NCBI RefSeq assembly: GCF_032854445.1
Contig: NC_088302.1
Coordinates: forward strand, 31,217,979 to 31,281,978
DNA length: 64,000 bases
Direction of reading: 5' to 3'
Source of the DNA: Liolophura sinensis
Taxonomy: Eukaryota > Mollusca > Polyplacophora > Chitonida > Chitonidae
The translations under genes were made by a program, and so were the position numbers. The notes under the pieces are model-generated. The model was not told the origin of the DNA, searched no databases, and saw only the letters and a list, made by a program, of their open reading frames with translations. Of this stretch, positions 1-12,178 are shown piece after piece (the first letter of the stretch is position 1; every line of letters begins with the position of its first letter).

Positions 1-241
1 TCGTCACATCTGAAACTGTAGGTCACGCCGCCAGAGCGCTGATTTCCGCAGTTTTCATCCAACAGTGAATATTTGATCACAAAAGTGGGTGAAACGACAC
101 GTGTTTCCCTCCTGCACCTGTTGTTCCTATTCTCGAAGCCATCAGCACAGTCACATTCAAACTGGTCATTGCATTTCGTACGGGTTCCATTGAACACGCA
201 CACAGTATCATTTCCACTGCATGATTGAAATAGGTTTCTGG
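1..241 (-). CDS. Gene A exon (partial): start of another double Cys module
   Basis: It opens after a TTTGCCAG acceptor in phase 1 and stays open to the left edge (80 residues). It reads S-C-S-G-N-D-T-V-C, then C-D-C-A-D-G-F-E and R-C-R-R, followed by a hinge-like stretch V-I-K-Y-S-L-L-D-E-N-C. Position and spacing match gene C exon 31381-31725, but identity is low and the hinge is diverged. Confidence 0.72.
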
Positions 242-3200
242 CTGGCAAAGAGTAAACAGCGTCCAGTTAGAAAAAATACTCATGTCCTCCCAAGCAAGGA
301 AAGAAAAGAAAAGAAAAATCAATAACAGAATGGTATATCACGTTAGTAACTGAGATTAATATTACTGGGCAAATTCGGAATTACCTTCACGTGAGACATT
401 TGGTGTATAAGAACAGTGGGAAAACCTTCACCGCACTCTTGCCGTACAATCGAAGAATACCTTTCCCATTATACACTCTCGTAATCGCATTTTTGGCGGC
501 AAACGTCCACTTTAATTCTTCATAATGGTTTAACCTTTGAATCTAATGATAAATAAATGGCAGCCATGTCACGTTACTGATATCAGCTGCAGGTGTGTGG
601 AGGAATTAGATAAAGTTTAGGGAGACGACCACCATGAACATGACAAAACTTTGTCACAAGAAACCGCTATTGTTGCAAGTGTGTGGAGGAATTAGATAAA
701 GTTTATGGAGACGACCGCCATGAACATGACAAAACTTTCTCACGAGAAACCGCTATGGTTGCAAGTGTGTGGAGGAATTCGGGAAAGTCTGAGAAGACTT
801 TCTCACGAGAAACCGACAAAGCTGATGATGTCTGGAGGAATTAGATAAAGTTTAGGGAGACTACCGCCATGAACATGACAAAACTTTCACACAAGAAACC
901 GCTATAGCTGAAGATGTGTGGAGAAATTCGAGAAAGTCTGGGGAGACTAGCAAAGGCCCTGAAGCTACCTCACCACATTATGGTAATAGTGTCCAAATGA
1001 AATTTTTGTAACGGGAGTCTGAATATATGCATTCATGAGGTGTCCCGGTGAATCTATACTACATATGGACATAAAGGTTCTATACCAGTTACTTACCCGT
1101 AAGGCAGGTTGTTTTGTCTGCTGTGGGGAAGTAGGTAGGGTTACAAACACAAACATTGCCATCACAGCCTCTCGGTTTGCAGGCACTGTTATCCGGGCAG
1201 TTGTTGTCGCTCACACAAGTCTCGTCGATATCAGAGTATGCTGAAAGATGGATATTTCACATATATGGCACTGCTGACGTATTGGGTGGAGAAGTCTTGA
1301 CGTTTTGGGACAGTGCTGACATTTTGGATGGAACAGTGTTGACGGTTGAGCGGGACAATGCTCACGTTTTAGGTGGAACAGTGCTGTTGTTTTGGGAGTG
1401 ACGGTGCCGACGTTTAGGATTGAATAAGTGCTGACGTTTTAGAGTGGACAGTGCTGACTTTTTGAGCTGGACAATGCAGACCTTTAGGAACAATGCCAAC
1501 GTTTTGAGCGGGACAGAACTGATGTTTTGGGAAATGAGTGCTGACATTTTAGGTGGGACAGTGCTGACGTATTGGATGGGACAGTACTGACGTTTCGGGC
1601 GGGTCTGCTCTAACGTTTTGGGTGGGACAGCACAGATGTTTTGGGCAGGACAAAGCTGATGTATTGGGCGGAATAATGCTCGGGGTTTGGCAAACTTCAT
1701 GACAAAGCAATCTTTCCCATTCCAAACACTCTTGATCGGACTATTTTTAACAAAACACCTTTCTTTAAACAAAATTATTAAAAACAGAGTAAATGTTTTG
1801 TTTATATTTTTAGGATTACTAAGGCTTACATGTTCATGGAGAGCAAACCAAAAAGTATTGTGTTAAATGTAGCAGGAGTGTGCAGACCTTCATAGGTAAC
1901 TTTGAAAGGTAACTATCCCATGGTCTGTAAATTCCACACAAACAAATTCTTTCAAATCTCGAATGAAATAACCTCTAAAACTATTGAAATAATGCCTTTA
2001 TACCTACTTGGTGTTTACTCGTTAGAAAATAATACTCAAATAAACAACGACTTGAGTACAGTGATTATGTGAGGTTAATGGAACACTGTGGTAGGTGAAC
2101 TAAGAAATGAACGTTACCATCGGGTTCTGGATCAGCACAGTTAAGGTCCTCAACAGGAGCACCTGGAATTTAAAATCGAATAAATTAGGGAAACTATAAC
2201 GAATTGATTAATGCCTGTGTCAAACCCCAAGGGGGTTAATTCCAGCCAGATCTTTCAGTTGACTAAACATATTGCAAACTAACACTATCTTACAAATTAC
2301 AAATGTTAAATATTTGGTTAGTTTCTTCAAGATTCGAGATGATTTGGCGCCCGATCCGAAGGGCTTGGAATCACGGTACTAGAAGGATCTTTGAAATTAG
2401 GCCGAGTACCTAAGCTAGGCACTAATCCATTAACTTCCCGTTTTTAAACGCGTCAGGTCACGGTAGTGTTAATAACTAGTTGCTACTCAGCAAGTAGGAT
2501 GATTAAACTTCTAAAATTGAATACTTACCCAAACTGTAATTAGCTTCTCTACACTCAACAGTGACAAAAGGCTCGGCCTGCTTCTCCTCTTCGCTAGCTG
2601 GTCTGTAGTCCGGTGAAATGCAAGCACACGTCGGCTGAAACTGTGTTTTGTCGCAGTCTTGGAGCGGTCCTGTACATCTAATTCTATCTCCATTGTCACT
2701 TACACACGCCTCTCCGAGAAGAGCGAACCGTGTGGAGCCTATGGGTTCGGGTTTACATCGTAGATTATCAGAGGCAGGGGTGTATCCCTGCTGACATTTG
2801 CACTCCTTAGTGTCCGGGGTACAGTGGGAATTAGCGGCCGAGCAAACCGTGGTGTCACTGGCACACGATCCATCCAAGTCCACGACTGTCAAATGCAATA
2901 CAGAGACAAGGATATATGAAGTCTCTGGGCGCCCAACTCTTCAAACCAGGGCCTGAGTTTACAACCATTTACCTACAGGTACAATACTGATATTATACCC
3001 TTAATTTTAACTTGTGTATTTCACTCCTAGCTTTAATTGGCGGGTAATGTTAGTGTCTTCATTGTGTATACCTATAACGGTAAAGTGCGAGTGGACCGTT
3101 GCGTAGGGGTTAAGCTGATTATCTTTCGATCTCTAGGACACACCAAGTGTGGGTTCAAACCCGGCCTTGGACGCAGAATTTATTAGTGTTAATCTGCTGC

Positions 3201-5832
3201 TCCTCATGCTTAACAGCATGACAGACATATGTGGAAGTTAAACCAAAAAGTATAATTCCGCAAATTTGTACACATTCCCCTGGCGGTTGTTCACGTTAAG
3301 GGCCATGGTTACACATTCTTCTGTCCGGTGTTCATATTTAAAGCCAGGAATGTTTAGGCCTATTTACACATTCCACTGTCCGGTATTCATGTTTAGGTCT
3401 ATGGTTGAATATTCTGCCTATCGGTTCATATTTATATCTTATATTGTTTTTCGTCTATATTTTAATCAACATTATTCAGTTTTTAACTGAGAGAAAAAGT
3501 CTAGAGAGCAGAGCTTTTAATGCACGGAAAACCTCTTCAGTGTCTTATCAAGGCTTGAATAAGACTTCTCGGATACTATATATTATAAATTAAAACGTAT
3601 AAACTTACAGCTTTGTATTAGAGGTCAGAGCTATATAGTATCATCGTTCTCTAACTCTTGTAAATTGATTCCTTTTGCTCATGGCAGACCTTTCCACGTA
3701 CGACGGGAGAGGAAGCAAACATGAGCTGGACTTGAACTCATAGCGATCGTCCCGGGTCGTTGCATTTGCTGTCAACCTCTATAGGCCAACGAATCCCCTG
3801 TTGCAAATTGTATTGTTCACACCATAAATATGGTTCAGAAACGAAAAGCCGAACCCCCTCCCCCCAAAACCCCCCCCAGAAAAACAGACATGATATTCTC
3901 ACCCATTTTACACTCAGAAGAGTCTTCTAAGGGATGGAAGCCGTCGTCGCAAATACACACCATGCCGTCACATCCTCTCTGCGTGCACGTACTGTTCATT
4001 GGGCACTCGTCCATTGACATGCAGCTCTCCCCGACGTCCACAGCCTCTGGATAAATGTTAAATATCTCCACTGATTCACTAATTCAACATGAGATGAGTC
4101 TTATCTCATTTTCGATGACGACAAAAAAGAGAAAAATAAAAATAAAAAACAAACAAACAAAAAAAAAAAACAAACAAAAAAACAAACAAACTGAAAAACA
4201 AAAACAAAAAAAAAAAAAACAAAACAAGCATGAACAAAAAAAAGCCAAGGCCAGAAAGAGGACATTATATAACAATAAGATGTTACGAGATGAGAATGCC
4301 TGAGGCGGTTAAAGCGCTGGCTCCCTGACTGTCATCCTGAACTGACCGGTGAGGTTGGGTGTTCGAATCCAGCTTTCGCCGCTTCCGCTGCGGCTATAAG
4401 GAGCTTGTCAGGTAGTTCGCGAAGGTTGGTGGTTTTACTCCGAGTACTCTGGTTTCTTCCACCCATATCCCTAACCGCCGACAAACTGAAAAATTCTTGA
4501 GCACCGCGCTGAACATCAATCCAAAAAAATAAATTTAGCTTTTTAACTAGCCACTTGAATTGAAACCCGTACACTCTTATTTTTGCACAAAAAGCAAGTA
4601 ATTAAGTGTTTTCACTCAGCATTTCAACTGATCCAGAGAGGGTTATTTTTTTCAAAGTAATTATAGACAGACGCTTATTAACAAGTTTACTGGTGAAATA
4701 CCTTTGGCCTGTATCACAGAAATGATTATCCTTAAGAAAATTATATTTGTTATCAAATGAAATCTCCTAAAATACATTTTTGAGTATTTTAACGGACATT
4801 TGTTATTTTTAGGTATTATTTATTTTACGGTTTCTTGTTATTTATAAGTTAGCGCCACGATATGGATGAAATCTGGTAAATTATAATCATTATGAGATTG
4901 GTTCGAATCAACTGAACAACCAAGCAACATATATCTGTGGAACCACCAGTAAGCTTAGCGTAATGCTAAAGTATATACACTCCTGATAAATGGAAATGTC
5001 ACACTGTGGACGTTTTAACGTTTTAACATTTCTTCATAGTGACTTGCTTTGTCTTCAACTCTACAGAAGCGCCGTCGCTTGGCTTTGTATACGCCATTAC
5101 TTCTTCGAGATCTCTTTTCTTGCTGTCTTTCGTGGGCGCCGCCATGTTGAATAACTTAATACTCATTAGCTAATACGTGAGTAAATCGTTCATTTTTATT
5201 TTGGATGTTCTTGATTAATTCAGATACAGGTAGGTATTTGATTTTTGTACTATTGGTACAGATTTAGTTCAAGGAATCTGAAAATGCTTATTAAATATCT
5301 GATACTCCTCTATCAATAATTATCTTCAAATTTTGGGGGAAATCACTGCGCTGATGGCGCCCATCTATACACTAGCCTTATCTCGGTACCGTTGGATCAC
5401 GTAGAAAGGCGCTTGATCTCGAACGAGGCTTCTTTGTCATTGACCTTAGCGTGCCACGGAGTTACTTATCTCATATTGTAAAAATTCCCTGAAGAATATA
5501 TCTATATTTGGAAACAAAACATTCCCCCCTCCCCCCCTACCCAAATGAAGTATAAGCAATTTCATGATTCAATACTACGTTCCATCGTTTGGACCATTTT
5601 GATAACATAATGTTCCATGACAAGGCCATAACCGAATATTTTACATTGGCAGAGCTTTTTTATATTCAAATAGAACATAAAACGAAATTTTCATTATGCT
5701 CATGGTAAAAGAACAAAATACTTAAGCGCTATATACTTCTGAATGCTGCGCTGTTTCAACTTACCAGCGAAACAAATAGAATATAGCAGAACCGCTGTTA
5801 TTGACACTAGGAAAGTGCCTGTCCCCATCGTG
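1..5832 (-). CDS. Gene A: secreted EB/EGF-like cysteine-rich protein, 3' end outside window
   Basis: Minus-strand spliced gene. Exons in order: 5765-5832 (signal peptide), 3903-4046, 2529-2885, 2118-2162, 1097-1240, and 241 down past position 1. Every junction has GT-AG ends and phase 1, and the joined frame stays open to the window edge. The predicted product is secreted: a 21-residue hydrophobic leader, then a seven-Cys module, a double six-Cys module, a 15-residue linker, a second seven-Cys module and the start of another double module. Cys spacing and C-x-C pairs resemble EB modules (Pfam EB) and EGF-like repeats common in invertebrate extracellular proteins; the exact domain family is inference. 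It is paralogous to genes B and C in this window. Function unknown; an extracellular binding or immune role would be speculation. Confidence 0.82.
593..955. repeat. Minisatellite, 86-bp unit, about 4.3 copies
   Basis: The GTGTGTGGAGGAATT start recurs at 593, 679 and 765 (exact 86-bp spacing), then about 825 (shortened copy) and about 913. It lies in an intron of gene A. Confidence 0.85.
1097..1240 (-). CDS. Gene A exon: second 48-residue seven-Cys module
   Basis: 144 nt, phase 1-1: D-E-T-C, then N-C-P-D-N-S-A-C, a G-C-D-G-N-V-C-V-C core and T-T-C-L-T at the end. Acceptor CTTTCAG, donor GTAAGTAA. The 3' intron carries an 86-bp minisatellite. Confidence 0.85.
1258..1690. repeat. Degenerate GT-rich minisatellite, unit about 23-31 bp
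   Basis: Variants of GACAGTGCTGACGTTTTGGG recur with small length changes for about 430 bp. It lies in a gene A intron, right beside the acceptor of exon 1097-1240. Confidence 0.75.
2118..2162 (-). CDS. Gene A micro-exon: 15-residue linker
   Basis: 45 nt, phase 1-1, encoding G-A-P-V-E-D-L-N-C-A-D-P-E-P-D. It is supported by the equally long exon at 32760-32804 in gene C (G-S-I-V-E-D-L-I-C-L-E-P-K-L-P), which lies at the same place in the exon order. It contributes one Cys. Confidence 0.75.
2529..2885 (-). CDS. Gene A exon: 119-residue double six-Cys module
   Basis: 357 nt, phase 1-1, with two six-Cys halves. The first runs from V-D-L-D-G-S-C to D-N-L-R-C-K; the second opens with the hinge R-F-A-L-L-G-E-A-C and ends N-Y-S-L-G. 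It aligns with gene C exons 33697-34029 and 31381-31725 and with gene B exon 22222-22563. The acceptor TTTGACAG and donor GTAAG are clear. Confidence 0.85.
3104..3176 (+). repeat. tRNA-like SINE head remnant
   Basis: It has a B-box-like GGGTTCAAACCCGGCC at about 3151-3166 and an A-box-like stretch some 50 bp upstream. It lies in a gene A intron and lacks a credible cloverleaf, so it is read as a decayed tRNA-derived element. Confidence 0.4.
3903..4046 (-). CDS. Gene A exon: 48-residue seven-Cys module
   Basis: 144 nt, phase 1-1. It begins E-A-V-D-V-G-E-S-C and runs through C-P-M-N-S-T-C, a G-C-D-G-M-V-C-I-C core and a final E-C-K-M. Seven Cys in the same spacing as the 144-nt exons at 1097-1240, 34463-34606 and 32064-32207. 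Acceptor TTATCCAG, donor GTGAGAAT. Confidence 0.85.
4125..4245. repeat. A-rich low-complexity tract
   Basis: Runs of A broken by single C or G about every 4-12 bases, in the first coding intron of gene A. Long open frames here (Lys/Asn-rich or Phe-rich) are artefacts of composition. Confidence 0.8.
4290..4533 (+). mobile_element. tRNA-derived SINE, second subfamily
   Basis: A tRNA-like head with B box GGTGTTCGAATCC at about 4358-4370, then a body containing AAGGTTGGTGGTTTTACTCC and a tail CTTGAGCACCGCGCTGAACATC plus A-rich AAATAAAT. The body is shared with 22013-22167 and 29888-29993. It is related to, but distinct from, the main SINE family here. Confidence 0.7.
5765..5832 (-). CDS. Gene A exon: signal peptide
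   Basis: The ATG lies at 5828-5826 and is preceded by only four exon bases after a strong acceptor (pyrimidine tract ending TTTCAG at 5833-5839), so an untranslated first exon must lie upstream. The 64 coding bases read MGTGTFLVSITAVLLYSICFA plus one base, a classical hydrophobic leader ending near an Ala cleavage site. The donor GTAAG follows at 5764. Gene B also has exactly 64 coding bases in its signal exon, which supports both models. Confidence 0.82.
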
Positions 5833-6180
5833 CTGAAACAAGAAGCAAAACCAGGACGGTGAAAGAACTACATTAATAAAATAGTACTGATTATTTATAA
5901 ACATTATATAGTCTAGCATATATATTATTATCTCATTACCAAACTAAAATTACAATCCCTTATGATGTGAAACAATGTAGGATCTATAGTTAATATACAA
6001 ACGGCAGTCAAAAACTAATATTTTATCATGCTAATATAAATTGGAAAATATAAACCACCTGGGGTTTCTATTCCCGCCAGGGCCATGTACTCTGTCATTT
6101 CAGTATTCGTTAAACATGTCTGTGTATATAACTGGAATTCGTCTTAAACTGCAAAACTGCTTTTCTTTTTAATACGCATG

Positions 6181-6312
6181 CTTTGTTTATTTATTTATTT
6201 ATTTATTTATTTGATTGGTCTTTTACTTCGCACTCAAGAATATTTCTCTTATACGACGGCGGCCAGCATTATGGTGGGAGGAAACTGGGTAGAACCCCCT
6301 TTGGAAACCCAT
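6181..6312 (-). mobile_element. Main-family SINE, 5'-truncated
   Basis: Read on the minus strand it is the 3' half of the family: core (CCACCATAATGCTGGCCGCC-like), a near-copy of the CTTGAGTACGGCGTAAAACA block and an (AAAT)n tail. The tRNA head is missing. Confidence 0.85.
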
Positions 6313-6545
6313 GGCACATGCTTTGTTGAAATAACTGGAATGAAACTTAAAGTTCTATAATTATGTTGTAACGCTTCCAGTTATTTTATCTACAATCACA
6401 TGAGGTATGTGTATAAAGAACGAGAGACAATGTTTTGTTCAAGCGGCATAATAAGGTATCCTGAAAATGACCTCTCAAGTGTGGTCTTCGAATTATAAGC
6501 GAAGAGCATAGTGGTTTTGTCATTGTTCTGCCTCAATCAATAAAC

Positions 6546-6632
6546 CTGACTGCCGTCGTATAAGAGAAATATCCTTCGTGCGGTGTAAAACAGACCAAAC
6601 AACGAAATAAATAAATAAATAAATAAATAAAT
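6546..6632 (+). mobile_element. Main-family SINE, 3' fragment
   Basis: Only the last 85 bp: ACTGCCGTCGTATAAG, the GCGGTGTAAAACA block and an (AAAT)n tail. It lies inverted relative to the copy at 6181-6312. Confidence 0.8.
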
Positions 6633-7567
6633 CAGTTTAACAGATATACTATGCCATGTACCTTCTGGATAAAGAGAATTCCAGCATTGTATAATGACCA
6701 TACATTTTTAATTAAATGCCTGAAATTAATAATAAAGATTACAAATAAAGTAAGTTTAACTCATTCATACGGAAAGGCTATTCTGCTAATAAGAACCAAG
6801 AAAAAATGAGAAAATATTATTGAAGATGTGCCCGAATGTCAACAGCATACACTTCTTAATTCTGAGGGCTAAAGCCATTCAAAGAAGTGCAAATCCGAAA
6901 GACCTTAACGGTTTGAATATGAGCTTGAATGTTTTGCGGGATGAATCATCACAGAATAAGACGTAAAGTGATACCAAGGCATATTGTCTCAACTTTGCAG
7001 GTTGCGAAAGTCACCAGGAAATCATAACTAGTTCAAGTAGTATGGTAGGAATGCAATGATTGTTATAAAATAAATCTGGTTATAGCGCATAAAGAAAATC
7101 GTGGTTTCAGTGCGATGACACAGCAAATCGAGAACAACATGACGTACGTGAGGAATTCATGCACAGCGCCACGGTCCATGTAACTCAAAGCGAAAGCAAT
7201 AGTCTGATTGGACCAGATAAATTCCTTCCGCATTTCCATTGGCTGGTTAGATTCACAAAGACACTCTGAGTATTATTATCACAAAATCGTATTCCTCTGT
7301 TGATTTCATTTAAAGTTTATTGTCCGACGATCAGAAAATAAGCGTCTTTTCAGCTATTGAATTAAGAAGCACGCCGTCTTTCTTAGACCACAAACTGACG
7401 TCAGCCCAAGACTATGGCTATAATTAAAGTCATTTGGGCTTATTTCCATTCAGTTAATGTACCCCTACGATAATACGACAAAAGATACATGATTCGATGT
7501 CCTGGACATTTCCACATACAGGACTATCTTTTGAAGAGTGGAATTCAAATTAGTGCAAGAAGGATAG

Positions 7568-7650
7568 GATGCATGTGTGCATGTTTGGGTATTACGTAGT
7601 ACTTAGCAATTTTTCATTCATGCGACAACGAGGAGTCAAAGAAGTGTTGG
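7568..7650 (+). repeat. Dispersed repeat family 3, fragment
   Basis: GTTTGGGTATTACGTAGTAC and the following ATTTTTCATTCATGCGAC match 25985-26200 and 44220-44450. A non-autonomous repeat without coding capacity. Confidence 0.55.
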
Positions 7651-8484
7651 GTTACAGGACCCATAAAATACAATGGTCATTGCAACTTCGAACAACCCTT
7701 AAGTATATATTCCGTCTTTAACCCACTAGATCACACACCTGTCGGATACCATGTATACGCCCTAAAACATTTATAAGGTGTGTGTTATATTTCACCCTAC
7801 TCAAAGCGTTTTACTCGCCTGAAATTTCCTGTTGTTTAACTATAATTTCAACGAGAAAGAGAAGGATGACACAGGAAGTGGAATAAAAATGTGGTGGTTA
7901 CAGAAGCACGACCAAAGAACTATGTATCCATAAAACACGCCAAACCCTAATCTGTACATCACAACTATAGACTTAAAATGCGAACGATTCCTGTTTGCAT
8001 GAGTGGTATATCCACCTGACGTAAAATATCACACTGTCACGCTTATAAGAAATAATATCTCCTTTTTATGATGATAATTGATTTTAAAAAATCCCTCATG
8101 TTTACGACAAAACCCCAGTCTAGATACCGCTTTGAGATTTGGAATCTTTCGGAAAATAAATTTATACAGATAAATCGACAAATTTATTATATTATTATCA
8201 GATTCAGCATGGAGCTCTCTTATCTTTCGGTACACGAACCATGACCTACGCCTTGGAATTATGATTGCTTTCATTTTCTTTAACTTGGAATCATTATCAT
8301 TTATTCCAGGCCTTTTTTGTTTGCATGTGTATGTACGCTGCTTACTTAAGTTTCATATGAAAAAGGATTAAGGTTCTAATAAGGTTAGGGAGGGATTAAG
8401 GTTACTCTCGCAAGATCAGTGCGCTGCCATACAGCATCAGCCGTAACACCACAGGTACCATTTAGTGGTACCCGTGACTGTGAC

Positions 8485-8625
8485 AATGACTCAGGCGCCT
8501 CTCACCAATGCGGTTGCTGTGAGACCCGCTTTCTTTCCACCATAATGGTGGCCGCCATCGAATAAGTGAAATATTTCTGAGCACGGCGTAAAACACCAGT
8601 CAAATAAAACAAATCAAACAAACAA
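8485..8625 (+). mobile_element. Main-family SINE with internal deletion
   Basis: The tRNA part (CTCACCAATGCGGTTGCTGTGAG) is joined directly to the core CCACCATAATGGTGGCCGCC and the normal tail, so about 110 bp of the middle is missing. Confidence 0.8.
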
Positions 8626-9527
8626 CTGAAACAGCTTGTTTTATTTCAATCAGATTTAACGTCTCTGCAAAATATTTGAAATGTCATGCTTTTGGTATAC
8701 CATACGAAACGTGACTGAGTCACGTCACGTTACAACTCTTCAGTTATTTCAACCAATGAAAACATAAAGTATATTAAAGCAAATGCGTTAAATATTTATT
8801 AGAATCAGAATGTGCTACTAGATGTCTTCAACCATCAGGTGCCCGCCGTGCATCATAATCTTTCAGCCAGAAAGCAACGGCCACGTTTACAACAATGATT
8901 TTAAATATGACACACTAATTTCAACCGGACTTATATGTATACCTTTTTGACCTATACAGGGAATTCATACCTGTTTTGAAAATTTGCTTTACAATCGACG
9001 ATCATTATTAACATTAATGAGTGAAAATGCTTTTAAAATGTTTTTAGAAATTTTCTCTCTCCACAAGCTCTGAAAACAAGTATTGAACGGAAAAACTTTC
9101 ATCTTGGTGGCAGCTATTTAGCCGAAACAGAAAACACAGCATGAGTCCTGATTCTTTCGCAGAGCACAGCCTGCAAAGGCTAAGCTGTGAATGAATGTAG
9201 TTCAAATCCTATACACAGACGGTAAATTACGCTTTTCAGATCACAGTCGCTGATGCGTGTATATTTTTAGGGAGATAGATGTGGTGGTCTTTACCGTACA
9301 ACTTCAGAAAGATAGATAGACCGTTGTATTATATATTTGTATTCAAGCTCAGCCCAAGTATCAACTTACTCGCCCAGATAAGTACTTGAAGCAAATTGTG
9401 GTCATACGCATGAGGAAGTAGTACAAATATTTCACTATAGGTACAAAAATTAGTAAAGGGCAAACATTTGGAGAACTTTTTTTTGACAAAAAATGGATAA
9501 GAGCTATGTGTAAGAATGGATATAACA

Positions 9528-9812
9528 GACACGAATCATGACTATGACACCATCACCATGGCAGACACGAATCATGACTATCACATCATCACCATGGCGG
9601 ACACGGAGCACGACTATCACACGATCATCATGACGGACACGAATCATGACTATGACACCATCACCATGGCAGACATAAATCATGACTATGACACCATCAC
9701 CATGGCGGACACGAATCATGGCTATGACACCATCACCAAGGCGGACACGAATCATGACTGTGACACACTCACCATGGCTGACACGAATCATGACTCTAAC
9801 GCAACAGTTTGA
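9528..9812. repeat. 36-bp minisatellite, 7.9 copies
   Basis: The unit GACACGAATCATGACTATGA... repeats at exactly 36-bp steps (9528, 9564 ... 9780). As 36 is a multiple of three, both strands stay open and encode a 12-residue repeat (T-N-H-D-Y-D-T-I-T-M-A-D on plus). There is no leader, splice context or paralogue, so it is not called a gene. Confidence 0.9.
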
Positions 9813-10701
9813 GACATACGAATCATGACTGATAATTTCAACAATACATCATGCCATACACGAATCAAGACCCATATAATGTTGCCAATGAGATGGCAGT
9901 TTGTGGCAGTAGCGGTAATTTCACAAACAATAGTTTCATCACACTTTGATAAGCAGACCTGTTGAAATGGATCTGTTAAATTCTGATGAAATATTTATTG
10001 GCGCCACAAGTAAGCGCCCATTTTTATGATCGTGGCCTGGTGGTACATGGACAGGGATGCGTGGACAACGTCCCCAGAGCGCATGCGCCAGGTACATTAT
10101 TTCCACCTAATAAGATCGGCTTTCTGACTGGACAAATACAAATCTATATATGCGTTCCTTCGCCGGGGTTTTATGAATGCCTGTTTGCTCTAAGCTCTCA
10201 ACGTCAGTTCTTGGCATAAACCAAAGTTTATTTAAGCGGGATTTACTTGACCAACCCGCTCCTATTTCTCAGAATGGGATACTTGCCATTGTCAAAAATA
10301 TCAGCGAAATATCTACCTAACCCCGAGCAAGCATTCATTCCTGTCTCAGACGGGCATGTTTTGAACCCACTGAGACCTCATACGTTGTCCCATCACACCC
10401 TCATGTTCAAGTGCTCTGTCCTCCACGTGACTGAAGCCAAGTGTATTGCATGCTTATTTTCTTTCTGTTCATTTTATGTAAAAAGAGTACGGTATCTATG
10501 CAAAAGTTTTTAGAACACAACCTTTACAAGTTTAGCTAGTTTTTAACAAGCTAAGTTTTAACAAGTTTGTCCGATTTCATCCTTCTATGTTCAAGCATTT
10601 TGATCAACTTGTGGTTATTGAAATCAAAACGTATTAATATGTACAAACATATACTTTCACTTCGATTTACTTTCAGATTAGTCTGTTGGTTTTATATTTG
10701 A

Positions 10702-10783
10702 TTCATTTGATTGTAGTTTTACGCAGTACTCAAAAATATCACATTTATACGACGGCGGTCAACATTATGGTGAGAGGAAATCG
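10702..10783 (-). mobile_element. Main-family SINE, 3' fragment
   Basis: Minus-strand copy of the last 80 bp (core, AGTACTGCGTAAAAC-like block and weak tail), well diverged. Confidence 0.75.
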
Positions 10784-11912
10784 TGAAAAAATTCTTCTGT
10801 AAAAGAACAAAAGCGTATCAACAGCACGCACTGTCCGGCCAGACAGCAACTGTACAGCCACTGAAATGTACACTTATTAAGTTGTAATCAGATTTATACG
10901 TTTGTATATAAACGTAATCGGTATGCCATCATAACATTACGGACTCTTTACACTCAGTTGTGAGTTAGTTAGTAGTCTTACCTTGAAATGTTTGACCTGC
11001 TTCGCCGCCTGTCCTTAAAGTTTTACACCCTTAGCTAGACAGAAATAAGGTTCTAGGCTATGTCTACTCCGAATGACTGTTACCTGCAAAGTTATAAAGT
11101 TAGAGATATACCCAGCTTCGTCCACCAGCCTCAGCGCAATGTCAGTGATATGGGCACGCCTTTACCTGTACTTTGTATACCGAGACATAAAAGAAAGATG
11201 AATCTCATAAACCTATTGACACAAACTACATGATTGTGCCAATCTTTATAAGGGTGGATATGAATGGAGGGCGTGAGGCGATTCGATGTCAAGCTCAGGT
11301 AGGGGGACGGCCCCTTTAATGTGGGACAGGCTGTATATCCGGATACCAACGCCTTGGCTGTTCCGCTAGATCAAACCCAGTAGTGTGTTTATATGGTTGC
11401 TGATGATACCGCCACACTTGCGAATCTTGCACAGACCGACTCCAGAGCAAAGGCCTAACGGTGACCAGCTGAAATCTCCTATCAATATTAAGCCTTAAGG
11501 TAAGTCGGATATTATTTTATTCTCCACAAGTTTAGATTAATATAACGAAAACGGATTCTTTTACCCTCTTTTACGGTTTCGCTGGTCCGATGTCAAGCAG
11601 TCTAAAACGAAATTTGTGAATTGATAATAATGCCATATATAGCAACAGCCCTGCATTACAACTTTTGCAAAACTTCGTAGATCAATTCTTCATAAGCTTT
11701 TCGTCGTAAATCACGTAGCCTTATAGGGGCATAGCCTAGACAAGGCAGTTACGAAAAATAAGTTACGAAAAATGTGAATTTTGTGAGAGTTGTTGCAGAG
11801 TGATGTTAAGTAATTATGGGCTTAATACCAAGGGTCCTCTTTCATAAAGTGAATTTCGGGCTGTCTTCATCTTGGATAAAATAACTTTTGCCGGTAGTAT
11901 ATGTGTGAAGGA

Positions 11913-12178
11913 TTTATTTATTTATTTGATTGGTGTTTTACGCCGTACCCAAGAATATTTCAATTATACGACGGCGGCCAGCATTATGGTGGGTGGAAAC
12001 CGGGCAGAGCCCGGGGGAAACCCAAGACCATCCGCAGGTTGCTGACAGACCTTCCCACGTACGGCCGGAGAGGAAGCCAGCATGAGCTGGACTTGAACTC
12101 ACAGCGACCGCATTGGTGAGAGACTCCTGGGTCATTACGCGGCGTTAGTGCGCTAACCAACTGAGCCACGGAGGCCCC
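11913..12178 (-). mobile_element. Full-length main-family SINE with perfect 15-bp TSD
   Basis: On the minus strand it starts GGGGCCTCCGTGGCTCAGTT (A box), has B box GAGTTCAAGTCC, the GC-rich core and the CGGCGTAAAACACCAATCAA end with an (AAAT)n tail. It is flanked by an exact 15-bp duplication, TATATGTGTGAAGGA, at 11898-11912 and 12179-12193. It is the best reference copy for family length (about 266 bp). Confidence 0.95.

Noticed and set aside
1362-1772. 136-codon minus-strand frame with repeated V-P-P-K-T
   Set aside because: It is the reverse complement of the GT-rich minisatellite in a gene A intron.
9516-9812. Repeat-protein gene with a 12-residue period
   Set aside because: The period is a multiple of three and the opposite strand is equally open. 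No leader, splice sites or conservation pattern; a minisatellite explains it.
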